A stretch of DNA of 19,141 nt from Bacteroidales bacterium (GTDB taxonomy: Bacteria > Bacteroidota > Bacteroidia > Bacteroidales > Marinilabiliaceae), in NCBI GenBank assembly GCA_004552385.1, contig SFOL01000031.1, forward strand, positions 1 to 19,141. Reading direction: 5' to 3'. Under the pieces are notes generated by a model that ran no database searches, was not told the origin of the DNA, and saw only the letters and a program-made list of their open reading frames with translations. This document shows, piece by piece, positions 7,640 to 14,814 of this stretch (position 1 is its first letter; each line of letters opens with the position of its first letter). The position numbers were made by a program, and so were the translations under genes.

Positions 7640-8776
7640 ATGTTTCACGTGGAACATTATAAGTTTGGCGTGTATGTGCACGTTCCTTTCTGCGTCTCGA
7701 AGTGCGCCTATTGTGATTTTTACCGAGTGGTCGACCTTGGTTTGGCAGACGCATATCTTGACGCTCTTGCGAGTGAGATTCGCGGTAGCGCGGCCGCGGG
7801 TTTGCGACCGCGCACCGTATATTTAGGCGGCGGCACTCCGTCCTGCCTTGGAGTCAGTGGCCTGAGGAAATTGCTGCGGACTCTGTGTGACGGTTTTGAC
7901 GTTGGCGGTGTGGCCGAATGGACTGTTGAATGCAATCCGGAGGACGTGACGGACGAGTTGGCGGGCTTGCTCGCGGCCAGCGGAGTAAACCGCGTGAGCA
8001 TGGGAGCCCAGAGTCTCTGCGATGCGGCGTTGCGTATGATGGGCAGGCGACATGACGCTGATCGGGTGTCGCTCGCCGTGGGGATTCTGAGAGACGCTGG
8101 AATTAAGAATATCAGCGTGGACTGTATTTACGGCTTGCCTGCTGTTCGCGGGTATTCAGCCGCTGATGATTTTGAGAGGTTCGTCTCTCTCGGCGTGGAA
8201 CATCTGTCAGCCTACTCGTTGCAATACGAGGAGGGCAGCGCGTTCAGCAGGATGGTAGAGTCTGGGCGGCTGACTCCACTGCCTGATGACGAGGTGGCGG
8301 AACAATATGACGTGCTGACCTCCGTGATGCGTGAGGCGGGTTATCATCACTATGAGATATCGAACTATGCGAAGCCTGGCTTTGAGGCTGTCCATAACTC
8401 GTCATATTGGGACAGGACGGACTACTTCGGCTTCGGGCCGTCGGCTTCGTCGTTGATAAATGGTCGGCGGATAACGAATGTGAGCGACGTGGCGGAATAT
8501 GTGGCGACGTGCGGCGGTAAGAAAGAACTTGTGGAGGACGTGATGGCGGATGACGTTGTGTATGATGAGGTCGTGATGCTCGGCCTGAGGACGAGCCGCG
8601 GTGTAAATCCTGCCGACGTGCCGGCGAGCTTCGCCCGGATTTTTTCGATGGCCGTGAAAAAGGAGGTGTCTTTGGGAAACTTGGTGTTCCTTGATGACGG
8701 CTGTGTGCGTATACCAGAGGAACGCTGGATGGTGTCAGACTCCATTATACGCGACGTGGCGGGTTTCAGCCTCTGA
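7640..8776 (+). CDS. hemW: Radical SAM protein HemW (haem chaperone, coproporphyrinogen oxidase-like)
   Basis: The 378-residue length and domain order fit HemW. The radical-SAM cluster motif is Cys18-x3-Cys22-x2-Cys25 in PFCVSKCAYCDFY. It is followed by Asp-Phe, where genuine HemN coproporphyrinogen dehydrogenases have a fourth cysteine (CxxxCxxCxC), so HemW is preferred over HemN. GGGTPS (63-68) is the SAM-binding glycine motif, and YFGFGPSASSLINGRRITN marks the C-terminal HemN-type domain. HemW proteins bind haem and are thought to deliver it to respiratory enzymes; many are still annotated as oxygen-independent coproporphyrinogen III oxidases. The ATG at 7640 is embedded in a parS site, so residues 1-6 (MFHVEH) are dictated by that motif. 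The 3' end overlaps the convergent gene by 11 bp. Confidence 0.92.
   Translation: MFHVEHYKFGVYVHVPFCVSKCAYCDFYRVVDLGLADAYLDALASEIRGSAAAGLRPRTVYLGGGTPSCLGVSGLRKLLRTLCDGFDVGGVAEWTVECNPEDVTDELAGLLAASGVNRVSMGAQSLCDAALRMMGRRHDADRVSLAVGILRDAGIKNISVDCIYGLPAVRGYSAADDFERFVSLGVEHLSAYSLQYEEGSAFSRMVESGRLTPLPDDEVAEQYDVLTSVMREAGYHHYEISNYAKPGFEAVHNSSYWDRTDYFGFGPSASSLINGRRITNVSDVAEYVATCGGKKELVEDVMADDVVYDEVVMLGLRTSRGVNPADVPASFARIFSMAVKKEVSLGNLVFLDDGCVRIPEERWMVSDSIIRDVAGFSL
7641..7656 (-). other. parS site 2, overlapping the start of hemW
   Basis: The plus strand reads TGTTTCACGTGGAACA, the exact reverse complement of site 1, so the two sites are inverted and their starts lie 893 bp apart. The T of the hemW ATG (7640-7642) is the first base of the site. 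The motif therefore encodes hemW residues 1-6 (MFHVEH). A 16-bp match occurring twice in about 0.9 kb is far beyond chance. Confidence 0.9.
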
Positions 8777-9683
8777 CGCCTCGCCACCAGGAGGCGACTG
8801 CCGCATAGCCGAAAAGGGACGGGATGACAATATTTACAAGCCATAATGCCACTGTGGCCGACATGATGCGCGCGTCCGAAACAAAGGGGCTGAATATGGC
8901 AATAGCCCACGTCCCCTTGACGCCGACATCTATGATGTTCATACGCGGCGTGACGGTGATGCACAGGTAATAGAACAAGACTGCGAAGAAAAGTTCAGAG
9001 TCGCAATCCGCGTCAACTGTCAATAATAAGTAGAGCTGAAGCGAGAATAAAAGGACTTTGATGATGCCTATGCAGAACGACGCTAGCGAATGACGCACTA
9101 CCCTACACCATCTGACCTGCCTCACCTCGTCTCTCATTTTGTCGCCTCTGAGAATGGCGCAGACGGCGCAGACGACCGAGCAACAGACGCAAAGCACGCT
9201 TGCGACAAGAATTGCCGTATGGTCAATGTCGCGCCCGCTCATCCATAGGCCCGCCGCGCCCGCGATTCCAAGCACGGCTATGTCGGCCGTTTGAAGTACA
9301 CTCGCCAGTATGCTGATAATAGCCGCCTTGCCGGTGTCGGCGTAAGACATCCCCCTGCCCGCGTGTTCGCCAATGTTGCCCGGCGTGGCGTTGCCCAGGG
9401 CTATGGACCTCAGGGTGGCTGTGAAGTCCGACTTGAAGTCTCCTCCAATGAAGCCACTGCGCAAGACCCCCCACCTCGCAGCCTCGACAGTCATGCCGCA
9501 CGACATGAGGAAAAACTCCACCACTATGAGCATCGGGTGTGAAATAGTCACCCGGACGGCTTCCCCCACGTCGTCGCGTCGCGTGACGACTTGGTGGATG
9601 AAGAAGACAAGGCATGTGATGCTCACGGCCGCAATGCATATTTGCAGCGTAATCTTCCCAGCCTGTTTCTTGCCACTCCTCAT
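8766..9683 (-). CDS. Lysylphosphatidylglycerol synthase TM-region / UPF0104 family membrane protein
   Basis: This is a 305-residue integral membrane protein with about seven or eight hydrophobic segments, the first at residues 11-31. The segment SIALGNATPGNIGEHAGRGMSYADT resembles the conserved loop of the MprF/AglD-type flippase domain (LPG_synthase_TM family). MprF-type domains move lipids across the inner membrane, but the soluble aminoacyl-transferase domain of MprF is absent, so a lysyl-lipid synthase function should not be assumed. Stand-alone members are common in Bacteroidales and mostly uncharacterised. It converges on hemW with an 11-bp overlap of the 3' ends. The start is ATG 9683; a promoter element at 9692-9699 leaves almost no leader. 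Confidence 0.75.
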   Translation of the reverse strand: MRSGKKQAGKITLQICIAAVSITCLVFFIHQVVTRRDDVGEAVRVTISHPMLIVVEFFLMSCGMTVEAARWGVLRSGFIGGDFKSDFTATLRSIALGNATPGNIGEHAGRGMSYADTGKAAIISILASVLQTADIAVLGIAGAAGLWMSGRDIDHTAILVASVLCVCCSVVCAVCAILRGDKMRDEVRQVRWCRVVRHSLASFCIGIIKVLLFSLQLYLLLTVDADCDSELFFAVLFYYLCITVTPRMNIIDVGVKGTWAIAIFSPFVSDARIMSATVALWLVNIVIPSLFGYAAVASWWRGVRG

Positions 9684-9691
9684 ATCGCGCG

Positions 9692-9721
9692 CAAAAGTAG
9701 CCTATTAATGTGACATTGAAA
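9692..9721 (-). promoter_or_regulatory. Promoter for the 8766-9683 membrane-protein gene
   Basis: The minus strand carries TTTC (9721-9718), 18 nt, then TACTTTTG (9699-9692), a full TAnnTTTG -7 match with a near-consensus -33. The predicted start point is around 9686, only a few nt before ATG 9683, so the transcript may be leaderless or nearly so. Confidence 0.5.
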
Positions 9722-9820
9722 TCCGTCAGTGGCACATTGGTTCATAATGACTCATCAAAGGCGGCGAATGCCGCTCAACACACACGGCGTTAACCGCTCA
9801 TAACTTGGCTCTGATAATAA

Positions 9821-9862
9821 AAAACAGTGCGGGCGCTGACAACTGAGGATTGTCGCGCCCGC
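9821..9862 (-). terminator. Rho-independent terminator of the 137-aa gene
   Basis: GCGGGCGC (9829-9836) pairs with GCGCCCGC (9855-9862), and GACAA (9838-9842) with TTGTC (9850-9854), leaving a one-base bulge and a 7-nt loop. In the minus direction the stem is followed by ACTGTTTTTTATT. It lies about 37 nt past the stop of the gene at 9899-10312. Confidence 0.85.
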
Positions 9863-9898
9863 CTTTCCGTTTGGCAATATGACACTGCTGCTTTGCCG

Positions 9899-10312
9899 TT
9901 ACTTGCCGAAGAGTCCGCCGAGAACCTTGCCTACCAAGGAATCTGAGTCGCCGCCTTGGCCGCCGCCGAGCGCTTTGCCTATTGCGCTCGCCCCTGCTGA
10001 GATAATGCTGTCCTTGTCACCGCCCATTGCGCCTATTATGTCAGAAATGCTCTTGACGTTGATGGCTGTGGCCTTCTCCGTGGTGTCGGAGCTTCCTTTG
10101 AACTTCTCGTAGAGCGATATGAGTTGCTTGGCTATGCCTATGTAGTCTATGCCAGAGCCTTGTGCAGCTCCCGACTTGGCTCCCGACAAGGCTCCAGCCA
10201 CGATGTCTTTGGCAATGTCGACGAGTGAAGACTGGTTCAGGACTCCTCCCTGAGCCGCTGTTGTGGCGGCCTTGACTGTGCTCCATACAGAAGCGAGGTC
10301 TAAATTTGCCAT
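9899..10312 (-). CDS. Small Gly/Ala/Ser-rich protein of unknown function
   Basis: I do not recognise this 137-residue protein. It has an intact ATG start at 10312, and its own strong terminator follows the stop, so it is probably expressed alone. Residues 1-60 are amphipathic (DLASVWSTVKAATTAA, then Ala/Gly-rich SGAKSGAAQGSG). A helical stretch follows (YIGIAKQLISLYEKFKGSSD). The tail is rich in glycine (GKALGGGQGGDSDSLVGKVL, ending GGLFGK). There is no cysteine, no signal peptide and no classical membrane span. The composition suggests a small cytosolic, perhaps self-assembling protein, but this is speculation. The neighbours (a lipid-flippase-like gene and a SusD gene) do not explain it. 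Confidence 0.7.
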   Translation of the reverse strand: MANLDLASVWSTVKAATTAAQGGVLNQSSLVDIAKDIVAGALSGAKSGAAQGSGIDYIGIAKQLISLYEKFKGSSDTTEKATAINVKSISDIIGAMGGDKDSIISAGASAIGKALGGGQGGDSDSLVGKVLGGLFGK

Positions 10313-10498
10313 TGTTAAAGCTTTTTATTGTTGTCGTTTCTGCTTATTTTTACGCACGGCTCGTCTGTTAATGTTTCATTTATGTCATCTTGCCCGACGG
10401 CGTAGGTGAGCAAAAAGACCGACTGCCGCATAGCCAAAGTACATTCGTTTTTCCACCAAGGCGACTGATGTACCGTAAAGCCAGACTCTAAAAACTCT

Positions 10499-12814
10499 AT
10501 GAAGATACCTTTAGTGCCTATAGCGCCGGCAGCTCTTATGGCATTGACAGTGTCAATCCTCTCGTCCTGTTCTGATCAGGATAACCTGTGCTATTGCCCC
10601 TACGACAAGTTTTTCAGCGAGGCCCTCGATGCCGACTCGTATACGCTCTATCGCCGCTGCTATGCCTCGTTGCGTTCTACCGATGGCGAGATTATCCACT
10701 CGCCAAACGACCTTGCCGGTTGCAACATACACGGGACTGACGGCACCATGTCCGATTTCCTCAGATGCTTATTCAACATGAATGAGTTAGCGACCGATGA
10801 GGCCATTTGCGCATGGGAGGACAGCGGGGTGTACAAATACCTCACCTCCCACCCCAACGAGGTGAGTCCCAGTACAGCGGGCTTCTTCCTGCGCGTGCTC
10901 CTCGGTATCAGGGCCGCCGACACTTATATCAGCCGCTACTCGGCGGAAGACCCGAGGCGCACGGCCGAGGTGAGACTCCTAAGGGCGCTATATCACTACT
11001 ATCTGCTTGACATGTTCGGAGACTGTGGTGAGAACATCGGTTTGCCCCAAAAAATGTCGGCCTACGACTTTATTGAGAGAGAGTGTGAGAAAGCTATGTG
11101 CGACCTTGCCGAGCCTCGGCGCACCACCGAGTCAGACTCGGACTATGGACTCATGAACAGGGGCGTGGCGCGCGCTGTGCTGATGCGCCTCTACTTGAAC
11201 TCTGAGGTCTACGTTGGCAGACCCCGATACGCCGAGGCGCTCAAGATGGCGCAAGACCTCATAGCCGACGATGCTTACGGGCTCTCGGTGCGTCCGTCGG
11301 TCGTCATGCTCAAGAATGACTCGCTCTTCACGTGGACGTCATACCAAAAGCTCTTTATGGCTGACAATGGCCGCAATGGCGCTCAGGTTGAGGCAATACT
11401 CCCGCTTCTTTTTGACAAAGACAGCGTGGCGACGTACGCCGCGACAAGTTTCTTGACCGGCTCCACATTCGACAGCAGGATGTATACCGTATCCCCGTCG
11501 GACACCCTCGGCCAGACAAACGGAACAACACTCGCCTGGGGCGGCAACCGCGTACAGCCTGAGCTCATAAAACGTTTCACGGCCGAACCTGTTGACGATG
11601 CCGACACCCATGACTTTCAAGTCACAGTGGGCGACGACCGCGCCCTCTTCTTTTCAAAGGGCAGGACGCTTGACATCGACCGGTACACGGTATTCTCGCA
11701 AGGCTACGCCACGACAAAGTTCAACGCCCTCTTCGCCGAGGGGACCGGACCCATGCTAACCGGCTTCTTCTCCAGCTCCGATTTTTTTCTCATACGCCTT
11801 GCCGAGGCTTACATGACCGCCGCCGAGGCCTCTTGGCGGATGAAGGAACTCACGTCAGCCGCATCCTACGTCAACGCCCTCCGCAACCGCGCTCACGCCG
11901 TACCCGTCGCGCCGTCGGACATAAATGCAGATTTTCTGCTCGACGAGTGGAGCCGCGAATTTTATTTTGAGGGGCGCAGGCGAACAGACCTCAGACGCTT
12001 CGGACAATATTTCGGCCCTAATGCGAAGCGATGGACGTGGAAGGGCGGCGTATACGAGGGACGCGAGTTGCCGTCGGATTACAACAACTACGTCATGCCC
12101 GACACGACCACCGTCGGTGCGCGCTATCTCGAACTCTACAAGCATTCTGAGTTTAAGAAACCGTCCGACATGTATTACGTCGCAGGCAGCGGCATAGTGG
12201 AGAACAGTTGGACCATAAGCGGCGGCGACAACTTCGGGGTCGGAATCATACCGTTCGCCGTAAACGACTCAGACATTTATTATATCGACTACCTGCGCAC
12301 ATCTATGCGCTTCAAGCTCATAGGCAACATAGGAAACTGGGATGAGCAATTTGGCTCGGGAGACTACGGGTCGTTCCTCCACAACGAGCCTGAATGCCCG
12401 CCAATATACGTACCCGCCGAGGGAATCTACCGCATTTGCGTCAGTAAGAGAAACAGCAGTTTAACCGTCTTGCGTTACTTCGGCGAGTCGCCTGACAAGA
12501 ATGACGTCTTGGCGGTTACCGAGGCTGGCGTGGTGCAGCATTTCCGCCGTTGCAACATGCTGAACAGCCGCTGCCACAGCTGGATGACCGACATAAAGTG
12601 TGACGCCAGCGGTTTAGCACCCAGATTTAAAATAGAGGTGGACGGTGAGACCATTACGAAATTCGAGTCGGTCTATGGCATGGCTGTCAGCAGCGACGAA
12701 AATGGTTTCATAACAATAACCAAAGTCGAACCGTCGGCGCGGATAAGATTGATATACAACGACATTATGCGCTCATGCTACTTCTACCATATTACCATGG
12801 ACGAGCAAAACTGA
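10499..12814 (+). CDS. SusD/RagB-family lipoprotein with C-terminal SusE/F-like extension
   Basis: SusD-like proteins are outer-membrane surface lipoproteins that act as the lid of a SusC TonB-dependent transporter and bind glycans. The N-terminus has a lipobox ending at Cys24 (SILSSCSDQ), so it is lipidated. Residues about 30-550 show the SusD fold: the helical TPR-like segment RTAEVRLLRALYHYYLLDMF, FLIRLAEAYMTAAEA, and FYFEGRRRTDLRRFGQYFG followed by WTWKGG, as in starch-type SusD proteins. At 771 residues it is about 200 longer than usual. From about residue 558 comes a beta-rich extension with FKLIGNIGNWDEQFGSGDYG and IYVPAEGIYRICV, which resembles SusE/SusF glycan-binding modules. No susC lies beside it, so it is an orphan. 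rsmA follows after 42 nt. Confidence 0.85.
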   Translation: MKIPLVPIAPAALMALTVSILSSCSDQDNLCYCPYDKFFSEALDADSYTLYRRCYASLRSTDGEIIHSPNDLAGCNIHGTDGTMSDFLRCLFNMNELATDEAICAWEDSGVYKYLTSHPNEVSPSTAGFFLRVLLGIRAADTYISRYSAEDPRRTAEVRLLRALYHYYLLDMFGDCGENIGLPQKMSAYDFIERECEKAMCDLAEPRRTTESDSDYGLMNRGVARAVLMRLYLNSEVYVGRPRYAEALKMAQDLIADDAYGLSVRPSVVMLKNDSLFTWTSYQKLFMADNGRNGAQVEAILPLLFDKDSVATYAATSFLTGSTFDSRMYTVSPSDTLGQTNGTTLAWGGNRVQPELIKRFTAEPVDDADTHDFQVTVGDDRALFFSKGRTLDIDRYTVFSQGYATTKFNALFAEGTGPMLTGFFSSSDFFLIRLAEAYMTAAEASWRMKELTSAASYVNALRNRAHAVPVAPSDINADFLLDEWSREFYFEGRRRTDLRRFGQYFGPNAKRWTWKGGVYEGRELPSDYNNYVMPDTTTVGARYLELYKHSEFKKPSDMYYVAGSGIVENSWTISGGDNFGVGIIPFAVNDSDIYYIDYLRTSMRFKLIGNIGNWDEQFGSGDYGSFLHNEPECPPIYVPAEGIYRICVSKRNSSLTVLRYFGESPDKNDVLAVTEAGVVQHFRRCNMLNSRCHSWMTDIKCDASGLAPRFKIEVDGETITKFESVYGMAVSSDENGFITITKVEPSARIRLIYNDIMRSCYFYHITMDEQN

Positions 12815-12856
12815 ACTATTTAATTGAATAATACGCGCCACAACATAAACCTCACG

Positions 12857-13648
12857 ATGCAAAACGTTAAGCCTAAAAAACAACTCGGTCAGCACTTCCT
12901 TACCAGTCAGCAGATAGCGAAAGACATAGTGGACGCCCTCACTACCAACGGAAACGCCATTGAGATAGGCCCCGGAATGGGAGTCTTGAGCCGCTACCTG
13001 TTCCAAAGGCCCGAACTCAACATGAGGCTCATAGAGGTTGATGGTGAGAGCGTTGATTACCTTAAGGCCAACTATCCTGAAAAGGCTGACACTGTGGTTT
13101 TTGGCGACTTCCTGCGCCTTGATGCCGACTCGTTCTTTGGCGAGGGCGAGAACTTCTCGGTCATTGGCAACTTCCCTTATAACATCTCGAGCCAGATTTT
13201 CTTCCGTATACTTGAATATAAAGACCGGGTGCCGATGATCGTGGGAATGTTGCAACGTGAGGTGGCTCAGAGGTTTTCGTCGGGTCCCGGCACGAGGGAT
13301 TACGGCATCTTGAGCGTATTCCTCCAGGCCTATTATGACATAGAGTACCTCTTCACTGTCCACGAGGACGTTTTCAACCCGCCCCCTAAGGTCAAGAGCG
13401 GCGTGATACGCCTGACGAGGAACAGCGTAACCAAGCTCGACTGTGACGAAGCCCTCTTCCGCAGAGTGGTGAAAGCCACATTCGGTCAGAGACGAAAAAC
13501 TATATGGAACGGGCTAAAGAGCCTCGGAGTCAACCTCATCGCCCTGCAAGACGACCCCGTGATGAAAAAGAGGCCAGAGCAGCTAAGCGTGGCCGACTTT
13601 GTGAACCTGACAAACAAAGTAGCCTCACAAATACCCCGACAAGGGTAG
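12857..13648 (+). CDS. rsmA: 16S rRNA (adenine1518/1519-N6)-dimethyltransferase RsmA
   Basis: RsmA (KsgA) dimethylates two adjacent adenines in the 3'-terminal hairpin of 16S rRNA, a late 30S-assembly step, using SAM. From ATG 12857 the protein has 263 residues. The frame is open further upstream to a TTG at 12824, but the conserved N-terminus KPKKQLGQHFL fits the ATG. Visible motifs are the SAM loop EIGPGMGVLS, acidic motif II LIEVDGES, the catalytic NFPYNISS (the N-F/L-P-Y motif), MLQREVAQRF, VFNPPPKVKSGVI and the C-terminal FGQRRKTIWNGLK. It is co-directional with the SusD-like gene 42 nt upstream, but the functions are unrelated; that pairing looks incidental. Confidence 0.97.
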   Translation: MQNVKPKKQLGQHFLTSQQIAKDIVDALTTNGNAIEIGPGMGVLSRYLFQRPELNMRLIEVDGESVDYLKANYPEKADTVVFGDFLRLDADSFFGEGENFSVIGNFPYNISSQIFFRILEYKDRVPMIVGMLQREVAQRFSSGPGTRDYGILSVFLQAYYDIEYLFTVHEDVFNPPPKVKSGVIRLTRNSVTKLDCDEALFRRVVKATFGQRRKTIWNGLKSLGVNLIALQDDPVMKKRPEQLSVADFVNLTNKVASQIPRQG

Positions 13649-13722
13649 GCTTTATAGCCGCGCAGGGCTATTGAGCATAGCGCCATTGCCGTCTAACTTT
13701 GCCAGAAAAGCAAATTAGCGGA

Positions 13723-14733
13723 ATGGCTCGGAAGAACACATATCATACACCAGGCGGTGAAAAGCCGTGCGGCACGCTTGCCCACATGTTGGGCCGGGCG
13801 TGCTTATTTTTTGTAGTAGGCGGCGCAATGGTAGCGTGCACAGGCCTGCATAGCGGCAACTATGTGGCCGACGACGGCTCGCTCCACGGGCGTGTCTCGC
13901 TCTCGGGAGCGTTCGCCCTATACCCGCTCGCCGTTAGGTGGGCTGAGGCCTTTAAGAGCGAGAACCCCGGCGTGAGGATCGAGATAGAGGCTGGCGGCGC
14001 AGGCAAAGGCATAACCGACGTATTAACCGGTCAGGTAGACTTCGGCATGCTGTCGCGAGATCTCAACGAAGCGGAGTTGGAAAAAGGCGCTGTGCCTTTC
14101 GTTGTGGCTAAAGACGCTGTGGTGCCTACTGTGAGCGAGAAAAACCCGCACATAGAACAACTTTTGCGGCATGGTATAAGTCGCGAGACGGCGCGCAAGA
14201 TATTCGTCACGTCCGAGGTGACGTCGTGGGGCCAGGTTCTCGGACATGAAGGTGGAGATCGGATACACGTCTTCACGCGTTCTGACGCTTGCGGCGCCGC
14301 CGAGACGTGGGCAGCGTGGTTTGAGGTCGGTCAGGACGAGCTCAAGGGTGACGCCCTGAACGGCGACCCGTCGATCGCATCGGCCGTCGCGTCTGACCAT
14401 CTCGCCATAGGATACAACAATATGGGCTACGTCTATGACAGTAAGACGGGAAAGCCAGCGGCAGGAATTAAAGTACTGTCCATAGACGTGAACGGCGATG
14501 GGCAAATTGACCCAGCAGAAGATTTCTATGCGAGCGTCTCCGACTTGTCTTCCGCCATCTCGCAAGGCAAATACCCCACCCCGCCTGCACGCAACCTCTA
14601 CCTCGTCAGCCGCGGTGAACCGTCCGACCCCGTAGTTAGCGCTTTCCTCAGCTACGTCCTTACTCGCGGACAGGCGTTAAACCATGAGGCTGGATATGTG
14701 GCAGTAACGCCCGACTCCGCTTCCCGGCATTAG
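13723..14733 (+). CDS. PstS-like phosphate-binding lipoprotein
   Basis: This is a periplasmic substrate-binding protein of the PstS (PBP-like) family. The body starts at VSLSGAFALYPLAVRWAEAF and continues with GGAGKGITDVLTGQVDFGML, the Ser/Gly-rich phosphate-site pattern, and GYNNMGYVYD. The frame is open from a TTG at 13699. ATG 13723 gives 336 residues with lipobox Cys39 (GGAMVAC); ATG 13786 would give a more usual short lipoprotein signal of 17 residues, so the true start may be there. Residues 255-266 (DVNGDGQIDPAE) form a perfect EF-hand calcium loop. No pstC, pstA or pstB is adjacent, so the permease must be elsewhere. An outer-membrane phosphate-porin-like gene lies downstream in the window. 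Specificity for phosphate is family-based inference. Confidence 0.82.
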   Translation: MARKNTYHTPGGEKPCGTLAHMLGRACLFFVVGGAMVACTGLHSGNYVADDGSLHGRVSLSGAFALYPLAVRWAEAFKSENPGVRIEIEAGGAGKGITDVLTGQVDFGMLSRDLNEAELEKGAVPFVVAKDAVVPTVSEKNPHIEQLLRHGISRETARKIFVTSEVTSWGQVLGHEGGDRIHVFTRSDACGAAETWAAWFEVGQDELKGDALNGDPSIASAVASDHLAIGYNNMGYVYDSKTGKPAAGIKVLSIDVNGDGQIDPAEDFYASVSDLSSAISQGKYPTPPARNLYLVSRGEPSDPVVSAFLSYVLTRGQALNHEAGYVAVTPDSASRH

Positions 14734-14748
14734 CCGACAGCGACACTC

Positions 14749-14766
14749 CCGGCGCAGCCGGTTTTT
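14749..14766 (+). terminator. Rho-independent terminator after the PstS-like gene
   Basis: CCGGC (14749-14753), loop GCA, and GCCGG (14757-14761) form a short GC stem followed by TTTTT (14762-14766), on the plus strand and 16 nt after the stop. The stem is only 5 bp, so efficiency may be modest. A promoter-like TATCTTCG (14770-14777, one mismatch to TAnnTTTG) follows directly and could serve the next gene. Confidence 0.6.
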
Positions 14767-14814
14767 AGTTATCTTCGCCCATTATTTCGGGCAACGACTA
14801 TAACACTATCGGAG

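Noticed and set aside
12773..13363. 196-codon open frame antisense to rsmA
   Set aside because: The opposite strand carries every RsmA motif; this frame is a shadow of its codon pattern.
13656..13675. Hairpin ATAGCC/GGCTAT after rsmA as a terminator
   Set aside because: No T-run follows the stem on either strand, so it does not meet the usual terminator pattern.
14023..14565. 180-codon frame antisense to the PstS-like gene
   Set aside because: The plus frame is a clear substrate-binding protein; the antisense frame is a by-product of GC-rich codons.
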